Assembly: GCF_000190315.1 (NCBI RefSeq)
Contig: NC_015151.1
Location: 1,550,001-1,614,000, forward strand
Source: Vulcanisaeta moutnovskia 768-28
GTDB taxonomy: Archaea; Thermoproteota; Thermoprotei; Thermoproteales; Thermocladiaceae
Length of the DNA: 64,000 nt
Direction of reading: 5' to 3'
Part shown: positions 52,167 to 60,781 of the stretch, piece by piece
Layout: each line of letters opens with the position of its first letter
How positions within the stretch are numbered: the first letter of the stretch is position 1
The notes under the pieces: model-generated
Told to the model about the DNA's origin: nothing
The model's input: the letters and a program-made list of their open reading frames with translations, nothing else
The model's database searches: none
Made by a program: the position numbers and the translations under genes

Positions 52167-52251
52167 TGCGGGGGGTGGGATTTGAACCCACGCAGGCCTT
52201 CGCCAACGGGACCTAAACCCGTCCCCTTTGACCTGGCTCGGGCACCCCCGC
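52167..52251 (-). tRNA. tRNA-Leu (anticodon UAG)
   Basis: The minus strand folds into an 85-nt class II tRNA: acceptor GCGGGGG/CCCCCGC with discriminator A, D arm with GCCCGAGCC and GGTC, anticodon stem ACGGG/CCCGT with loop TTTAGGT (anticodon TAG), a long variable arm of Leu type, and T arm GTGGG TTCAAAT CCCAC. No intron and no encoded CCA. The LeuRS that charges it is at 6564-9605. Confidence 0.95.
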
Positions 52252-52364
52252 AGGTTTAATTTAATTTCATGGTCTTTTTTAATTTTTTGTGCGTGCTTTT
52301 TCATCGATATCTATTCGATAACTGAGAATGTTTTTTAAAGGGGTTGTTTGTTTGGTGTGTTTCG

Positions 52365-54203
52365 ATGGACCCGATATCACTATCTATAATAATACTGGCG
52401 CATTGGTTGTTGAATCAACCCGTGGCACCTGGTGAGGATTCATACTTAGTATTTACTGTGTTTAATCCAACGCAGGCGTACTTATTTAATATGACCATAA
52501 CGATCAATTCCTCGTTAATAAAACCCATATACTACGTCAATTCATCATCGAATTACTGCCAAATACCTGTTGTACCGCCTGAGGGTAATAGTTCATGCAT
52601 TGTCTATGTTCAGGTTGATCCTAATACGCCCATGGGTATTTACCAAGTCCCCATTACTGTTAATTACACCGAGGTTAATATAACAACAAGTATCAAACCG
52701 TTAATTACCTACCAAACAATCTCAATACCCGTGACCACCCTAGTGACGACAACACTTTATAATGGTGAGCCCATAATAACGGGTGTTAAGACGGTGCCAG
52801 TCACTATACAAATACCCACTGTGATGGGTTCAATACCCTCAATATCAACTTCCCAAACCTCGGAGAGCGTTAATACAAACGTCTCAGTACCCATACTTGG
52901 TTATACTGGTTTTGAGGCTACTGCAATGATAGGCACGCCAGATAATGTGGTCCAGGCATTACCGAATTCATACGTGCCATTAACAATATACCTCACTAAT
53001 TACGGAAACACGCCAGTTTACAATGTTACGGTTACGTTGCTCTCAACACCACCACAAATCAACATAATAAACACTACACAGCACCTACCTGCCCTACCAC
53101 CTGGTCAACCAGTGCCATTAACATTTTATGCATATGTTCCCAGCTACATCTCCCAGGGTAATTACACGCTGGAGCTCAGGGTTGATTACTTCACGGGTGT
53201 TGATGACGTAATCAATGCAACATTGATAGTGCCCCAGGAACCCATTGTTTATGTTCAGTCAGTGGCTACGAACCCGCCTGAGGTGTTTCAGGGTTACCCA
53301 ATGGCTCAGTTAATACTAAGCATTGTCAATATAGGGTCTGGGATGGCCTATGACGCCGAGTTATTCATCAACGGTACGGGGGCCTCACCATTAATAAGCA
53401 TGCCATTAATACTTGGTGCTATACCGCCTGGTCAACCAATCCAGTTAACGGTACCCATAAGCCTACCGAGCAACTCCGGTAATTACACAATGAGTATAAC
53501 GGTAACCTACGATGGCGGATCAATAACCAGGTACTACCAACTTAATGTAAGGCCTAAGGCAAACCTAGCCATAGTAAGTATTAGTTATCCACAACCACCA
53601 AACCCAAGTCTATCAAACCTGGGTGCGATGCTCAGTACAATAACATCACCAACACTATCACCAGGCGCATCTAAGGTCCCCATAACAATAACAATAATGA
53701 ATGAAGGACCTGTTGAGGCTAAGAACATAATGGTGGCAATATCCACAGGCCAGGTAATACAGCCACACGTATCCTCGAGTAACCCACTCTCGGCATTAAC
53801 AGCGTCGCAAGCATTCATTGGCGATTTAAAGCCTGGTCAGGAAATAAACGTGACATTCCTAGTTGATGTTGATTCAAACGCTAGGCCAGGTAATTATCCA
53901 TTAGTGTTGACATTTGTATGGAATCAGACGGGTTCTTTATACCCATTGTCTGAGTCCGTGACGACCTACGTAACTGTGAAGCCAGCACCAAATGTGCTGC
54001 TCTGGGTAGTGCTCATACTAATAATAATCGTTGTCATAATAGGCATAATTGCAGCCATAAGAAGGCGTAGATTAGGTAATAATAACCGTGGATTTCAAGT
54101 AAATAATACTAATCAGGGATCAGGTAATTACCAGGGTAGGCTCGTGTATTATGAGGTGCTTTGTGGCGGTGATGATAGGTGCGTGGAGGTGGAGTTAGTT
54201 TAG
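52365..54203 (+). CDS. Extracellular NEW3/CARDB-type (COG1361-like) membrane protein
   Basis: About 612 residues. Several Ig-like beta domains share the pattern of G-N/T-P-V-Y-N-V-T-V followed by PPGQPVPLTFYAYVP and PGNYTL, typical of CARDB/NEW3 repeats in S-layer-related archaeal proteins; a C-terminal membrane segment (about 560-582) ends in RRRR. The N-terminal hydrophobic stretch is weak but could serve as signal. ATG 52365 is about 25 nt after TTTTTTAAAG. Its end overlaps the MFS gene by 25 nt, so the two are made together and probably work together at the envelope. Confidence 0.75.
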   Translation: MDPISLSIIILAHWLLNQPVAPGEDSYLVFTVFNPTQAYLFNMTITINSSLIKPIYYVNSSSNYCQIPVVPPEGNSSCIVYVQVDPNTPMGIYQVPITVNYTEVNITTSIKPLITYQTISIPVTTLVTTTLYNGEPIITGVKTVPVTIQIPTVMGSIPSISTSQTSESVNTNVSVPILGYTGFEATAMIGTPDNVVQALPNSYVPLTIYLTNYGNTPVYNVTVTLLSTPPQINIINTTQHLPALPPGQPVPLTFYAYVPSYISQGNYTLELRVDYFTGVDDVINATLIVPQEPIVYVQSVATNPPEVFQGYPMAQLILSIVNIGSGMAYDAELFINGTGASPLISMPLILGAIPPGQPIQLTVPISLPSNSGNYTMSITVTYDGGSITRYYQLNVRPKANLAIVSISYPQPPNPSLSNLGAMLSTITSPTLSPGASKVPITITIMNEGPVEAKNIMVAISTGQVIQPHVSSSNPLSALTASQAFIGDLKPGQEINVTFLVDVDSNARPGNYPLVLTFVWNQTGSLYPLSESVTTYVTVKPAPNVLLWVVLILIIIVVIIGIIAAIRRRRLGNNNRGFQVNNTNQGSGNYQGRLVYYEVLCGGDDRCVEVELV

Positions 54204-55639
54204 AGGGTGAGTATGACGTTGCCTATGCGTGGCGTGCAACCGCGATACTGGTCACACTGGCGCTCGTTGTTATGTATACAGAGGGGATGCTTGTACCGTC
54301 ATTACCAACAATTCAAAGGGATATGAACATATCCACTGCTGACGCCTCCTGGATACTATCAATATACATACTGATGGGTACTCTATCCTCGGCAATAATG
54401 GGTAAGCTGGGTGATATGTATGGTAAGAAGAGGATGCTCATAATAACAATGATAACATACACAATTGGCGCCCTCATCACGGGTTTCTCGACAAGTTACG
54501 GAATGCTCCTTGTAGGTAGGGCATTGCAGGGTGTTGGCATGGCCATGATGCCACTAGCCTTCGCCCTAGTTAGGGAGGAGTTCCCGCCGCGCATGATACC
54601 GCAGGTCCAGGGATTGATAAGTGCCATGTTCGGTGTCGGTATGGCGGTATCACTACCACTTGGTGCTTATGTATCCCAAACCCTTGGTTGGCAAGCCACC
54701 TATCACACAGTCTATCCATTCATAATCATAGAGGACCTAATGGTATACCTATACATTAGGGAGAGTAGGGTAAGGAATCCACAACCAATTGACTGGGTTG
54801 GTCTGTTCCTACTATCTACATCCCTAGCCAGTGGCTTGATAGCCGTCACTGACGCACCCACTTACGGTTGGACAGACCCCACAATTATGTCCCTCCTAAT
54901 GCTCTTCGTGCTTGGCTTTGGGGTATTCATACTATACGAAACAACTGTTAATCACCCACTCGTACCAATAAACCTACTGGGTAATAGGAATGTCATGGCG
55001 GCTAACATTGGTGTTGCCCTGGCAGGATTTGCCCTATTCCTAATGGCTCAAGCCCTAACCTACCTACTTGAGTCACCTGAGCCACTTGGTTATGGCCTGT
55101 CAATACTGGATGCGGGTATTATGATGATACCAATGGCTGTGGTTCAAATGATTATTGCGCCAATAGCTGGTAGGATCATTACAAACATTGGCGCCAAGAA
55201 ACTAGCCATCATTGGTTCCTCAATAGCAATAATAGGCCTTTTAATGCTGACTTATACCTCGTTCTACGGCTTATCATACGTGATAGGATCAATGTCAGTA
55301 CTATCTGCTGGCATTAGTATGGTTAATGTAGCCGTGATAAACATACTCGTGTTCTCAGTGGGTAGGAGGAATATGGGCCTAGCCACGGGCTTGAACTCAG
55401 TCTTTAGGAACATAGGTGGTGCTTGGGGACCTGCCGTTGCTGGTTCATTAATGAGTATGTACCAAGCATCAGTACTCGTTTCATTAAAGCCATTACTATG
55501 GATAACACTACCCGCTAAGTTCTCGTATCAATTAATGTTCATCATAACCACAGCCCTCTATGTAATGGCGATAATAGTTATAGTCTCACTAACACGTGAG
55601 ATATTCGTGAAGGGTGAAATAAGGGCTTTAGAGGCCTAG
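54179..55639 (+). CDS. MFS exporter, DHA2/EmrB-QacA type
   Basis: 486 residues with 13-14 membrane segments. DHA2 traits are the TM1 end PSLPTIQRDMNIS, GKLGDMYGKKRM (motif A) and GRALQGVGMAMMPL (motif B/C region). The family exports drugs, dyes or organic acids with proton exchange. The start is GTG 54179, inside the coupled surface-protein gene. The pairing of an exporter with an extracellular NEW3-type protein is unusual for MFS and is noted as a finding. The 3' end overlaps thiL by 4 nt. Confidence 0.88.
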   Translation: MRGGGVSLEGEYDVAYAWRATAILVTLALVVMYTEGMLVPSLPTIQRDMNISTADASWILSIYILMGTLSSAIMGKLGDMYGKKRMLIITMITYTIGALITGFSTSYGMLLVGRALQGVGMAMMPLAFALVREEFPPRMIPQVQGLISAMFGVGMAVSLPLGAYVSQTLGWQATYHTVYPFIIIEDLMVYLYIRESRVRNPQPIDWVGLFLLSTSLASGLIAVTDAPTYGWTDPTIMSLLMLFVLGFGVFILYETTVNHPLVPINLLGNRNVMAANIGVALAGFALFLMAQALTYLLESPEPLGYGLSILDAGIMMIPMAVVQMIIAPIAGRIITNIGAKKLAIIGSSIAIIGLLMLTYTSFYGLSYVIGSMSVLSAGISMVNVAVINILVFSVGRRNMGLATGLNSVFRNIGGAWGPAVAGSLMSMYQASVLVSLKPLLWITLPAKFSYQLMFIITTALYVMAIIVIVSLTREIFVKGEIRALEA

Positions 55640-56622
55640 GTACTTGCCCAACCAATGAAGTAATCCCAACCTCTGTACCTAAGTATCGAATCCTTAAAAT
55701 ATACGCCACTACCTTCCTCGACCGTTGCGAATGACTTAAAACCAAGCCTTTCAAACTCAGGTACGCATTCTCTCCTTATTGAGAAGATTGGTAGGAACTC
55801 CTCACCCCCATTAAACACTACCTCCTCAATATTAACACCTGGAATACCACTTAATGAATCGAGGAAATCCTCACTAATTGGTAATTCATTAATGCTTATT
55901 CTTACCTTACCGTCAATTGACATTGTCCATAGGACCTTGCCAAGCCCATCACTTGAGTCCATACTCGCTGAAATACAGTCCCTGTACTGCTTGAGATAAT
56001 CTAGCATGCTCATCTCTGGTTTAGGTCTTCTTAGTATTTCAATGCCCTCCTTAACAGCCCTTGCGTCAATCCACCTATTTAACTCGTTGTTATAATATAG
56101 TTTGAAGACTAGGCCCGTATAACCAAAGAGGGGCTTAGTGACTAATGTATCGCCGACCCTGGGATTTCTACCTATAATACCCACCAATGGCTTGCCCACG
56201 GCTGCAACATCAATGACATCATCTAATCCCTCATTTAGGTCACCACCTAGGTATTTCATACCGAAGTAATTAGCTCCATCACCCAAGCCCTTCACTATTT
56301 CCCTAAACTCATCAATTGTTGAGTTATTCCTCATTGTTATGGAGACTACTGCGTAAAGTGGTTTACTAAGTTTTACGAGAAAGTCGCTGGCTACGGATGC
56401 CATAACCTTCCAACCCATATCGAAGTAGGTCATGAAGGGCATTCTAGATGTTGATAGTGATAAGCCATCAATCTTAATCGCTAAAGTGCTTCCATCGATC
56501 TCTAGGTACTCCAAGTCATTATCCTCAGTGGAATTAATAATACCCCTAATGATACCTATCAAGTTCGTTTCTCCAAATCCCCTTAATTCTCTCCTTACCT
56601 GGTCATTATCCTCTCTTGACAT
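55636..56622 (-). CDS. thiL: Thiamine-monophosphate kinase
   Basis: About 328 residues of the PurM/ThiL superfamily: KIDGLSLSTSRMPF (metal-binding N-terminal Asp region), MGWKVMASVASD, LGGDLNEG, MDSSDGLGK and FNGGEEFLPIF (usually GGEDYEL). It phosphorylates thiamine monophosphate to the diphosphate cofactor. The frame opens at TTG 56643, but ATG 56622 has CTTATAATAC about 30 nt upstream. Some motifs are diverged, so a related selenophosphate/AIR synthetase-like function cannot be ruled out. Confidence 0.78.
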   Translation of the reverse strand: MSREDNDQVRRELRGFGETNLIGIIRGIINSTEDNDLEYLEIDGSTLAIKIDGLSLSTSRMPFMTYFDMGWKVMASVASDFLVKLSKPLYAVVSITMRNNSTIDEFREIVKGLGDGANYFGMKYLGGDLNEGLDDVIDVAAVGKPLVGIIGRNPRVGDTLVTKPLFGYTGLVFKLYYNNELNRWIDARAVKEGIEILRRPKPEMSMLDYLKQYRDCISASMDSSDGLGKVLWTMSIDGKVRISINELPISEDFLDSLSGIPGVNIEEVVFNGGEEFLPIFSIRRECVPEFERLGFKSFATVEEGSGVYFKDSILRYRGWDYFIGWAST

Positions 56623-56679
56623 TGAGATAATTATGTAATTCAAAGGTATTATAAGTGTGTATTTCAGTGAGGAATTGAA

Positions 56680-57018
56680 TTATTGAGTAACCTCCTCAAG
56701 GAATTTTAAGATATCCTCAGGACCACTACTCTGCTTAATTAGGCCCCAAAGCTTTGAATCCTTGCATAGTTTGTACCTAACAACACTCCTACTACTATCA
56801 ACCTGTAAATAACCCTCATCGCTAAGTTGCTTAAGAACATGCTTAACCAGCGTGAGTACCACGGGTATTGCGTCATTAAACTCCGCATACTCAAGGATCT
56901 TCTTCGGTGTAAAGCTCACGCAGGTACCCCTTGCGTACTTAACGGCCACCCACAAACCCCTCGCAACCAGCTCCTCAATCTTCCTAAAGTCCGCGTAAAT
57001 ATTTGTTATTTGGGTCAT
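56680..57018 (-). CDS. Winged-helix-like hypothetical protein
   Basis: About 112 residues. The second half (about 55-90) resembles a winged helix: a recognition helix VVLTLVKHVLKQLSDEGYL followed by a wing strand (SVVRYKL). It is likely a small DNA-binding regulator or an adaptor. The frame opens at 57054, but ATG 57018 is 22-30 nt after CCTTTAAATC. A perfect TTACGTATACGTAA palindrome lies just upstream and could be its own operator. Confidence 0.55.
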   Translation of the reverse strand: MTQITNIYADFRKIEELVARGLWVAVKYARGTCVSFTPKKILEYAEFNDAIPVVLTLVKHVLKQLSDEGYLQVDSSRSVVRYKLCKDSKLWGLIKQSSGPEDILKFLEEVTQ

Positions 57019-57060
57019 TAAGTAGACGTAGACAGCTGGATTTAAAGGGTTCATGGTTAA

Positions 57061-57074
57061 TTACGTATACGTAA
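57061..57074. promoter_or_regulatory. 14-nt perfect palindrome TTACGTATACGTAA
   Basis: It lies just upstream of the TATA box of the winged-helix-like gene (56680-57018), on the side away from the start. It contains ACGTATACGT, related to the sites before enolase (26020-26042) and gar1 (46080-46094). The function as an operator is inferred. Confidence 0.45.
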
Positions 57075-57159
57075 TAGCCCTGTATATCCAGGCATAAATA
57101 TGCAATAAATATGCCTGTACTTATGTTTGCTCGTAAGACCTATTACTTACCTACTTGCT

Positions 57160-58074
57160 TTATAAATCAGTAATGACAACGTGAGGACCAAACAATAACA
57201 GCAGTACTACTATGGATGCCGCAGCTATTATCGCTGATACGAGTAGGTTTACATCCTCATTCTCAAGGTCATAACTGCCCATTACCCTTATAGTCCTCTC
57301 ACCGCATACATGAACCTCCCTATCAGTCATTATACCACACCTTGGGCATTTATACTTAGGTTGAAACAAAGCCCCAAAAATACTGTCAAGAACCTCACCC
57401 AAATAACCAAGAATTAAAACAATAATTACAAACCAAATGTTTACGGAATCAATATAGCCCAGGAACTTGAGTAGGTACTGAATGCCGAGGTACGTCAGCG
57501 CTATTGTGGATGAACCGAGGAGCGAACTCGCCTCACCCAATAACGTAACACCACCAGACACGCCTGGATCGACTACGGTCCAAGGCCTTATTATTAACCT
57601 CGGCCTTGAATTACTGAGAACACCCAACTCTGAGGCCCATGTATCTGCGTTTGAGTAGGCAATGCTCGTAATAGCGGCTGTGGAGAGTAATTGGTACATC
57701 ACCATACTATGATTAAAATAGGCTATACCCGCCAATAATGCCAGGGTACTGGGTACTAAACCCACAGCCAATACCTGCTTCCAATTCCTTCCCTTAACAT
57801 CCTCCGCAGTACCGAGTTCCTCCTTCCTCTCAACACCAACCTTAGTAAGGACGCTCGAGCTACCTAGAAACACTATGAATGGTAGTATTGAGGATGGCCC
57901 ACCGAGGAGTATCATTGAACCTACGAGTATTGACGGTATGATCGCATCCCTTGTTATAACCCTAATCCTCAATGCAGCATAGGCCAATATTAATGAGATT
58001 ATCAGCGCCGCAATTGCAATTAATGAATAAGCAATTACTGTATCATTAATACTCATGATTATTCCATGCATCAA
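57160..58074 (-). CDS. DUF92/TMEM19-family membrane protein
   Basis: 304 residues, about six to seven membrane segments. The DUF92 core SNADTWASELGVLS and the later DPGVSGGVTLLGE are clear, as is a short cysteine motif CPRCGIMTDREVHVCG before the last helices. Plant and cyanobacterial relatives (VTE6) phosphorylate phytyl phosphate; in archaea an isoprenoid-phosphate kinase role is possible, and it lies near GGGP synthase, an ether-lipid enzyme. That link is inference. Confidence 0.85.
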   Translation of the reverse strand: MMHGIIMSINDTVIAYSLIAIAALIISLILAYAALRIRVITRDAIIPSILVGSMILLGGPSSILPFIVFLGSSSVLTKVGVERKEELGTAEDVKGRNWKQVLAVGLVPSTLALLAGIAYFNHSMVMYQLLSTAAITSIAYSNADTWASELGVLSNSRPRLIIRPWTVVDPGVSGGVTLLGEASSLLGSSTIALTYLGIQYLLKFLGYIDSVNIWFVIIVLILGYLGEVLDSIFGALFQPKYKCPRCGIMTDREVHVCGERTIRVMGSYDLENEDVNLLVSAIIAAASIVVLLLLFGPHVVITDL

Positions 58075-58145
58075 TTAATTGCTCGATAAGGTTTTTTAAG
58101 TATTATTTCGATATTTTATGAGGAGATAGGGCGTTACACGGTCTG

Positions 58146-58204
58146 GTCATGTGATGATACAGAGTTACGCAGATCGATGACGATAACTTACCCGACTGAT
58201 TAAA
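58146..58204 (+). ncRNA. Box C/D guide sRNA, predicted 23S rRNA target
   Basis: Order: C box GTGATGA (58151-58157), guide TACAGAGTTACG (58158-58169), D' variant CAGA (58170-58173), 4-nt spacer, C' box TGACGA (58178-58183), guide TAACTTACCCGA (58184-58195), D box CTGA (58196-58199). Both guides are 12 nt. The second guide pairs with UCGGGUAAGUU, which I recognise as the universal 23S rRNA segment near the GGUAGCGAAAUUCCUUG stretch; the N+5 rule selects the last G of UCGGG. It is a free-standing gene before elf1. Confidence 0.87.
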
Positions 58205-58311
58205 CCTAGGTATATACTTAATCCCTGATTGTTCGTGGCAGGAATTCATTGACTAGAAATTCATTAGTATTAAGAAAAAGGTATTTATATTAAGACTTAG
58301 TTGTGGCTTCG

Positions 58312-58749
58312 ATGGGTCGTAGAAGGAAAAGTCGTAAGAAATTACTACTTAGGCCTAAGAAGACCCTGCCCAAGATATTCACATGCCCACATTGTGGTGC
58401 GCCATTGGTTAATGTAAAGCTCGATAAGAAGGAAGGGAAGGTATTGGTTAACTGTGGTAATTGCGGTCTTGAGGCCGAGTTCAATTACATACCTGGCTTA
58501 CTTCCCGTGGATTACTTCAATAAATTCGTTGACCTTTATTACCAGGGACAGATAAAGCCTAAGAAGGAGGTTACGGTATCATTATCACAATTAGCGCCTA
58601 AGACGAATCCACTACTTAATGAGGATCAGGAATCAAGTGAGTCATTTAATGAAAGTAGTGAGGAGCTCAGTGGGGGGATTGGTTCTGAGGAGGTTTATGG
58701 AGAGGGAGAAGGCGAGTATTCAGAGGGTACTGAATATACCGAGGAGTGA
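58312..58749 (+). CDS. Elf1-like transcription elongation factor with acidic tail
   Basis: About 145 residues. It starts MGRRRKSRKKLLLRPKK, then has the zinc ribbon FTCPHCGAPLV...NCGNCGLEAEF and the VDYFNKFVDLYYQG segment that ends Elf1 proteins. Elf1 binds RNA polymerase near Spt4/5 during elongation. About 60 acidic and Ser-rich residues follow (up to YTEE), longer than in the eukaryotic factor as remembered. The ATG at 58312 follows TATTTATATTAAG by about 25 nt; the frame itself could open at GTG 58303. Confidence 0.85.
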   Translation: MGRRRKSRKKLLLRPKKTLPKIFTCPHCGAPLVNVKLDKKEGKVLVNCGNCGLEAEFNYIPGLLPVDYFNKFVDLYYQGQIKPKKEVTVSLSQLAPKTNPLLNEDQESSESFNESSEELSGGIGSEEVYGEGEGEYSEGTEYTEE

Positions 58750-58781
58750 TATTTAAAATTCAATAGGGTTTCTCATTATTA

Positions 58782-59555
58782 ATGGGTATTAAGGATTACC
58801 TATTAGGTCGTATTACTGAGCTTGGTACAATACACATGACATTACTTGACCCAGACAAGGTGAGTGCTAGGGAGTTTAGGGAATTGGCGTTAATGGTTCA
58901 GGAATACGGTAGTGATGCATTAATGGTTGGTGGTTCCCTGGGGATATCCGAGGGCCAGTTAGATGAGTATCTAGGGGCTGTTAAGGATTCGTTGAAGATA
59001 CCCGTTATCCTATTCCCAGGTAGCGTGGCAAACCTGAGTAGGCACGCCGATGCCGTATTCTTCCTCAGCGTACTCAATAGCGCCGATCCATACTTCATAG
59101 TCGGTGCCCAAATACAAGCCTCGGTACTGCTTGTGAAGAGGTTCAGGAACCTGGAACCAATATCACTGGCTTACATCATTATCGGTGATGGTGGCGCAGT
59201 TGGTTATGTGAGTCACGCCAGGCCAATACCCTATGACAGGGATGACATTGCGCTGGCCTACGCATATACTGCACAGTTAATGGGGTTTGACATGATATAC
59301 CTCGAGGCTGGTAGTGGTGCCCGTGAGCCCGTGAGGCCAAGGATGGTTTCCAGGGTGAAGCAGTTGGTTAGTAAGCCATTGATAGTTGGTGGTGGTATTA
59401 GGGATCCTGAGAAGGCCGGTGAGTTGGCTTTGGCGGGTGCTGATGCGGTGGTTACGGGGACTATAATTGAGGAAAAGCCTGAGTTAATTAAGGATATAAT
59501 AAGAGCGGTGCATGAAGGAGGAATTACGAGAAGGAGGAACTCAAAGAGGAACTAG
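58782..59555 (+). CDS. Geranylgeranylglyceryl phosphate synthase
   Basis: 257 residues of the PcrB/GGGPS TIM-barrel family: HMTLLDPDKVS near the start, MVGGSLGISEGQLDEYLGAV, PVILFPGSVANLSRHADAVF, the YLEAGSGA motif and KPLIVGGGIRDPEKAGELA (phosphate-binding). It joins geranylgeranyl diphosphate to glycerol-1-phosphate, the first committed step of archaeal ether lipids. It is transcribed after elf1; 15 nt of its end overlap the convergent Sec61-beta gene. Confidence 0.96.
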   Translation: MGIKDYLLGRITELGTIHMTLLDPDKVSAREFRELALMVQEYGSDALMVGGSLGISEGQLDEYLGAVKDSLKIPVILFPGSVANLSRHADAVFFLSVLNSADPYFIVGAQIQASVLLVKRFRNLEPISLAYIIIGDGGAVGYVSHARPIPYDRDDIALAYAYTAQLMGFDMIYLEAGSGAREPVRPRMVSRVKQLVSKPLIVGGGIRDPEKAGELALAGADAVVTGTIIEEKPELIKDIIRAVHEGGITRRRNSKRN

Positions 59556-59714
59556 GAACTTCAATATTATTACTAGCAATGAAATTGCAATACCAAGGAA
59601 TACCACGGCCTGCGGGCTTATTTTAATTTTCTCGATTTCCTTAGCCTCATTAAACTTGACTAATCCAGCGGCAATGAATGGTGACATCCCCGATGTACGT
59701 CTACGCCTAGGCAT
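59541..59714 (-). CDS. secG: Preprotein translocase subunit Sec61-beta (SecG)
   Basis: 57 residues, fully visible on the minus strand: basic start MPRRRRTSGMSPFIAAGL, the central KFNEAKEIEKIKISPQAVVF, and a single membrane segment (about 36-53) reaching the C-terminus LKFLVPL. This is the standard pattern of archaeal Sec61-beta, a tail-anchored partner of SecYE. GTTTTTAATT lies about 20-30 nt before the ATG at 59714. The gene is easily missed because of its length; its last 15 nt overlap the convergent GGGP synthase. Confidence 0.9.
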   Translation of the reverse strand: MPRRRRTSGMSPFIAAGLVKFNEAKEIEKIKISPQAVVFLGIAISLLVIILKFLVPL

Positions 59715-59761
59715 CAACTATTGGCATAGCTAGGAAATTAAAAACTTAACTCAAAGGGTTA

Positions 59762-60343
59762 TCACGTCATTGGGTTAAGCGGTTCAATGCGAACACTCGA
59801 GTCACGACCTGGTGGTGGTTTAATCATTGAATTACCGTTTGGGTCCTCAATAATTATCCTAAACCTAAAACCACCCTGGAGGGCTCTCTGCACCTTATCC
59901 TTGAACTCCCTCAGCCTGCGTATACTCTCCTCATCACCCTCATTCAGAACCTCCATCCTCTCAGCAACATCGATCATCCTCAACAATAGGCCTTCTACAG
60001 TCGTTATCATGGCCTCCGCATCAGGCCCTGGATCAATGTCAAAACCAAGTTCGGGGCTACTTATCCTCGCACTCCTTGACCTAAATATGTAGGTCTTATA
60101 CACATCAACATCGTCTTTAACATCGTAGGTAATCCTCGAAGGGCCCTTTGAATTAAGGTACTGAATATCAACTCTCCTATAGCCACAGTAATCGCATTGA
60201 TTACTATACAGTATTAAATCACCAAAGGCTGGGTCACTATATAGTATCTCAATTACGTGGAGCGCATCCCTACCGCACACAGGGCATTTCTCAATCCCAG
60301 AGTATAGCACCTTACCATGAATGCTCACATCATTATCATTCAT
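59762..60343 (-). CDS. ZPR1-type zinc-finger protein
   Basis: About 193 residues. One C4 zinc finger KCPVCG...NQCDYCGYRRVDI (about 17-55) is followed by a beta-rich domain with RISSPELGFDIDPGPDAEAM, as in ZPR1, including the later GGFRFRIIIEDPNGNS. Eukaryotic ZPR1 has two such units and acts as an EF1A chaperone; archaeal copies have one. The ATG at 60343 follows TTTAAATAC by about 25 nt, so I use it rather than the TTG at 60364. Confidence 0.88.
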   Translation of the reverse strand: MNDNDVSIHGKVLYSGIEKCPVCGRDALHVIEILYSDPAFGDLILYSNQCDYCGYRRVDIQYLNSKGPSRITYDVKDDVDVYKTYIFRSRSARISSPELGFDIDPGPDAEAMITTVEGLLLRMIDVAERMEVLNEGDEESIRRLREFKDKVQRALQGGFRFRIIIEDPNGNSMIKPPPGRDSSVRIEPLNPMT

Positions 60344-60433
60344 TAGGCTTTGATGATAATCCAAGTATTTAAAGCATATTACTTACGTTAGTGTATAATC
60401 TTTAAAAGGGGGTTGTTCCAGGTACGTACCTTG

Positions 60434-60745
60434 ATGAGCTCAGTAACACCAAGTAAGTGGCTTACGATCCTTGGTATAATAGCAGCATTAATACTTGTAT
60501 TATTCATAATGGGTTTTTGGTATGCAGTCTATACACCTGGTGTTCTCTCGACATGTTCAGGCCCCTTCACATTAATGGAGATCCTAGCCCTAATATTATC
60601 AATTTCTGGAGTGTACTTATTAATGAGTTACCTGAGTAGGGGTAGTGTCAGTGACTTATTACTGATAGTCTTTGTAGTGGTGCTTGCAATATTTGCAGTG
60701 AGTTTCTACTTGCTGTCAGTTTCGTCGTATGGCGCCATATGTTAA
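60434..60745 (+). CDS. Small three-segment membrane protein
   Basis: About 103 residues with three membrane segments (about 9-32, 47-66 and 76-97) and short loops. The frame opens at TTG 60413, but ATG 60434 is 28 nt after TTTAAAAGG. I do not recognise a family. It may be co-transcribed with the HIT gene 36 nt downstream, although no link is evident. Confidence 0.6.
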   Translation: MSSVTPSKWLTILGIIAALILVLFIMGFWYAVYTPGVLSTCSGPFTLMEILALILSISGVYLLMSYLSRGSVSDLLLIVFVVVLAIFAVSFYLLSVSSYGAIC

Positions 60746-60781
60746 GTCTTAAAAGTGATGATTATTATGGGCATTTATCAT

